This document shows positions 5,565 through 6,565 of a DNA stretch of 6,565 nt, piece by piece. A model generated the notes under the pieces. The model was given only the letters and a program-made list of their open reading frames with translations, searched no databases and was not told the origin of the DNA. Made by a program: the position numbers and the translations under genes. Location: NCBI GenBank assembly GCA_946482345.1, contig CAMLRJ010000202.1, forward strand, positions 1 to 6,565, read 5' to 3'. The stretch is from an uncultured Cellvibrio sp. (lineage in GTDB: Bacteria > Pseudomonadota > Gammaproteobacteria > Pseudomonadales > Cellvibrionaceae). How positions within the stretch are numbered: position 1 is the first letter of the stretch; each line of letters starts with the position of its first letter.

Positions 5565-6565
<1,001 letters not shown>

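Overview
The window is a gammaproteobacterial chromosome segment with every recognisable gene on the + strand: the last codons of miaA (1-70), hfq, hflX, hflK, hflC, a small toxin-antitoxin (TA) pair, hisZ, and the first ~327 codons of purA, which runs off the right end. The order miaA-hfq-hflX-hflK-hflC-hisZ-purA, the short Hfq with a Pseudomonas-type core, the presence of HisZ and the moderate GC content suggest a Pseudomonas/Cellvibrio-like lineage. I favour Cellvibrionaceae, but the sequence does not prove it.

Left region (1-3745): an RNA-chaperone and membrane-protease block. Hfq is the sRNA chaperone. HflX is a ribosome-splitting/rescue GTPase, and here it appears to start at TTG. HflK and HflC are paired SPFH membrane proteins that form the HflKC assembly around the FtsH protease. 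Gaps are 21 nt (hfq-hflX) and 33 nt (hflX-hflK), and hflK and hflC overlap by 1 nt (TAATG), so this reads as one operon. A candidate promoter with a perfect TATAAT box lies over the miaA stop codon just before hfq.

Middle region (3746-4375): the accessory part. Between hflC and hisZ sits a compact type II TA pair, a 61-residue PaaA2/RelB-like antitoxin and a 94-residue RelE/ParE-superfamily toxin overlapping by 11 nt. It has its own promoter candidate and is followed by a strong intrinsic terminator (4310-4335). In many relatives this slot holds a small DUF2065 (yjeT-like) membrane protein gene, which I cannot find here. A 12-bp inverted repeat straddles the toxin stop codon, and part of it can instead pair with a downstream arm. 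No PaaR2-like regulator is present in the window.

Right region (4376-6565): hisZ and purA, 22 nt apart and probably cotranscribed. HisZ is the regulatory subunit of the short-form ATP phosphoribosyltransferase (histidine biosynthesis). PurA is adenylosuccinate synthetase (AMP synthesis). They are linked metabolically through ATP use and AICAR return to the purine pathway. The terminator separates them from the hfq-hfl-TA block, so they need readthrough or a promoter within about 100 nt of hisZ.

No stretch over 300 bases lacks a gene. I saw no tRNA, rRNA, CRISPR array, insertion sequence or transposase. The most noteworthy item is the TA pair embedded in the hfl/hisZ housekeeping locus; the rest is a conserved core region.
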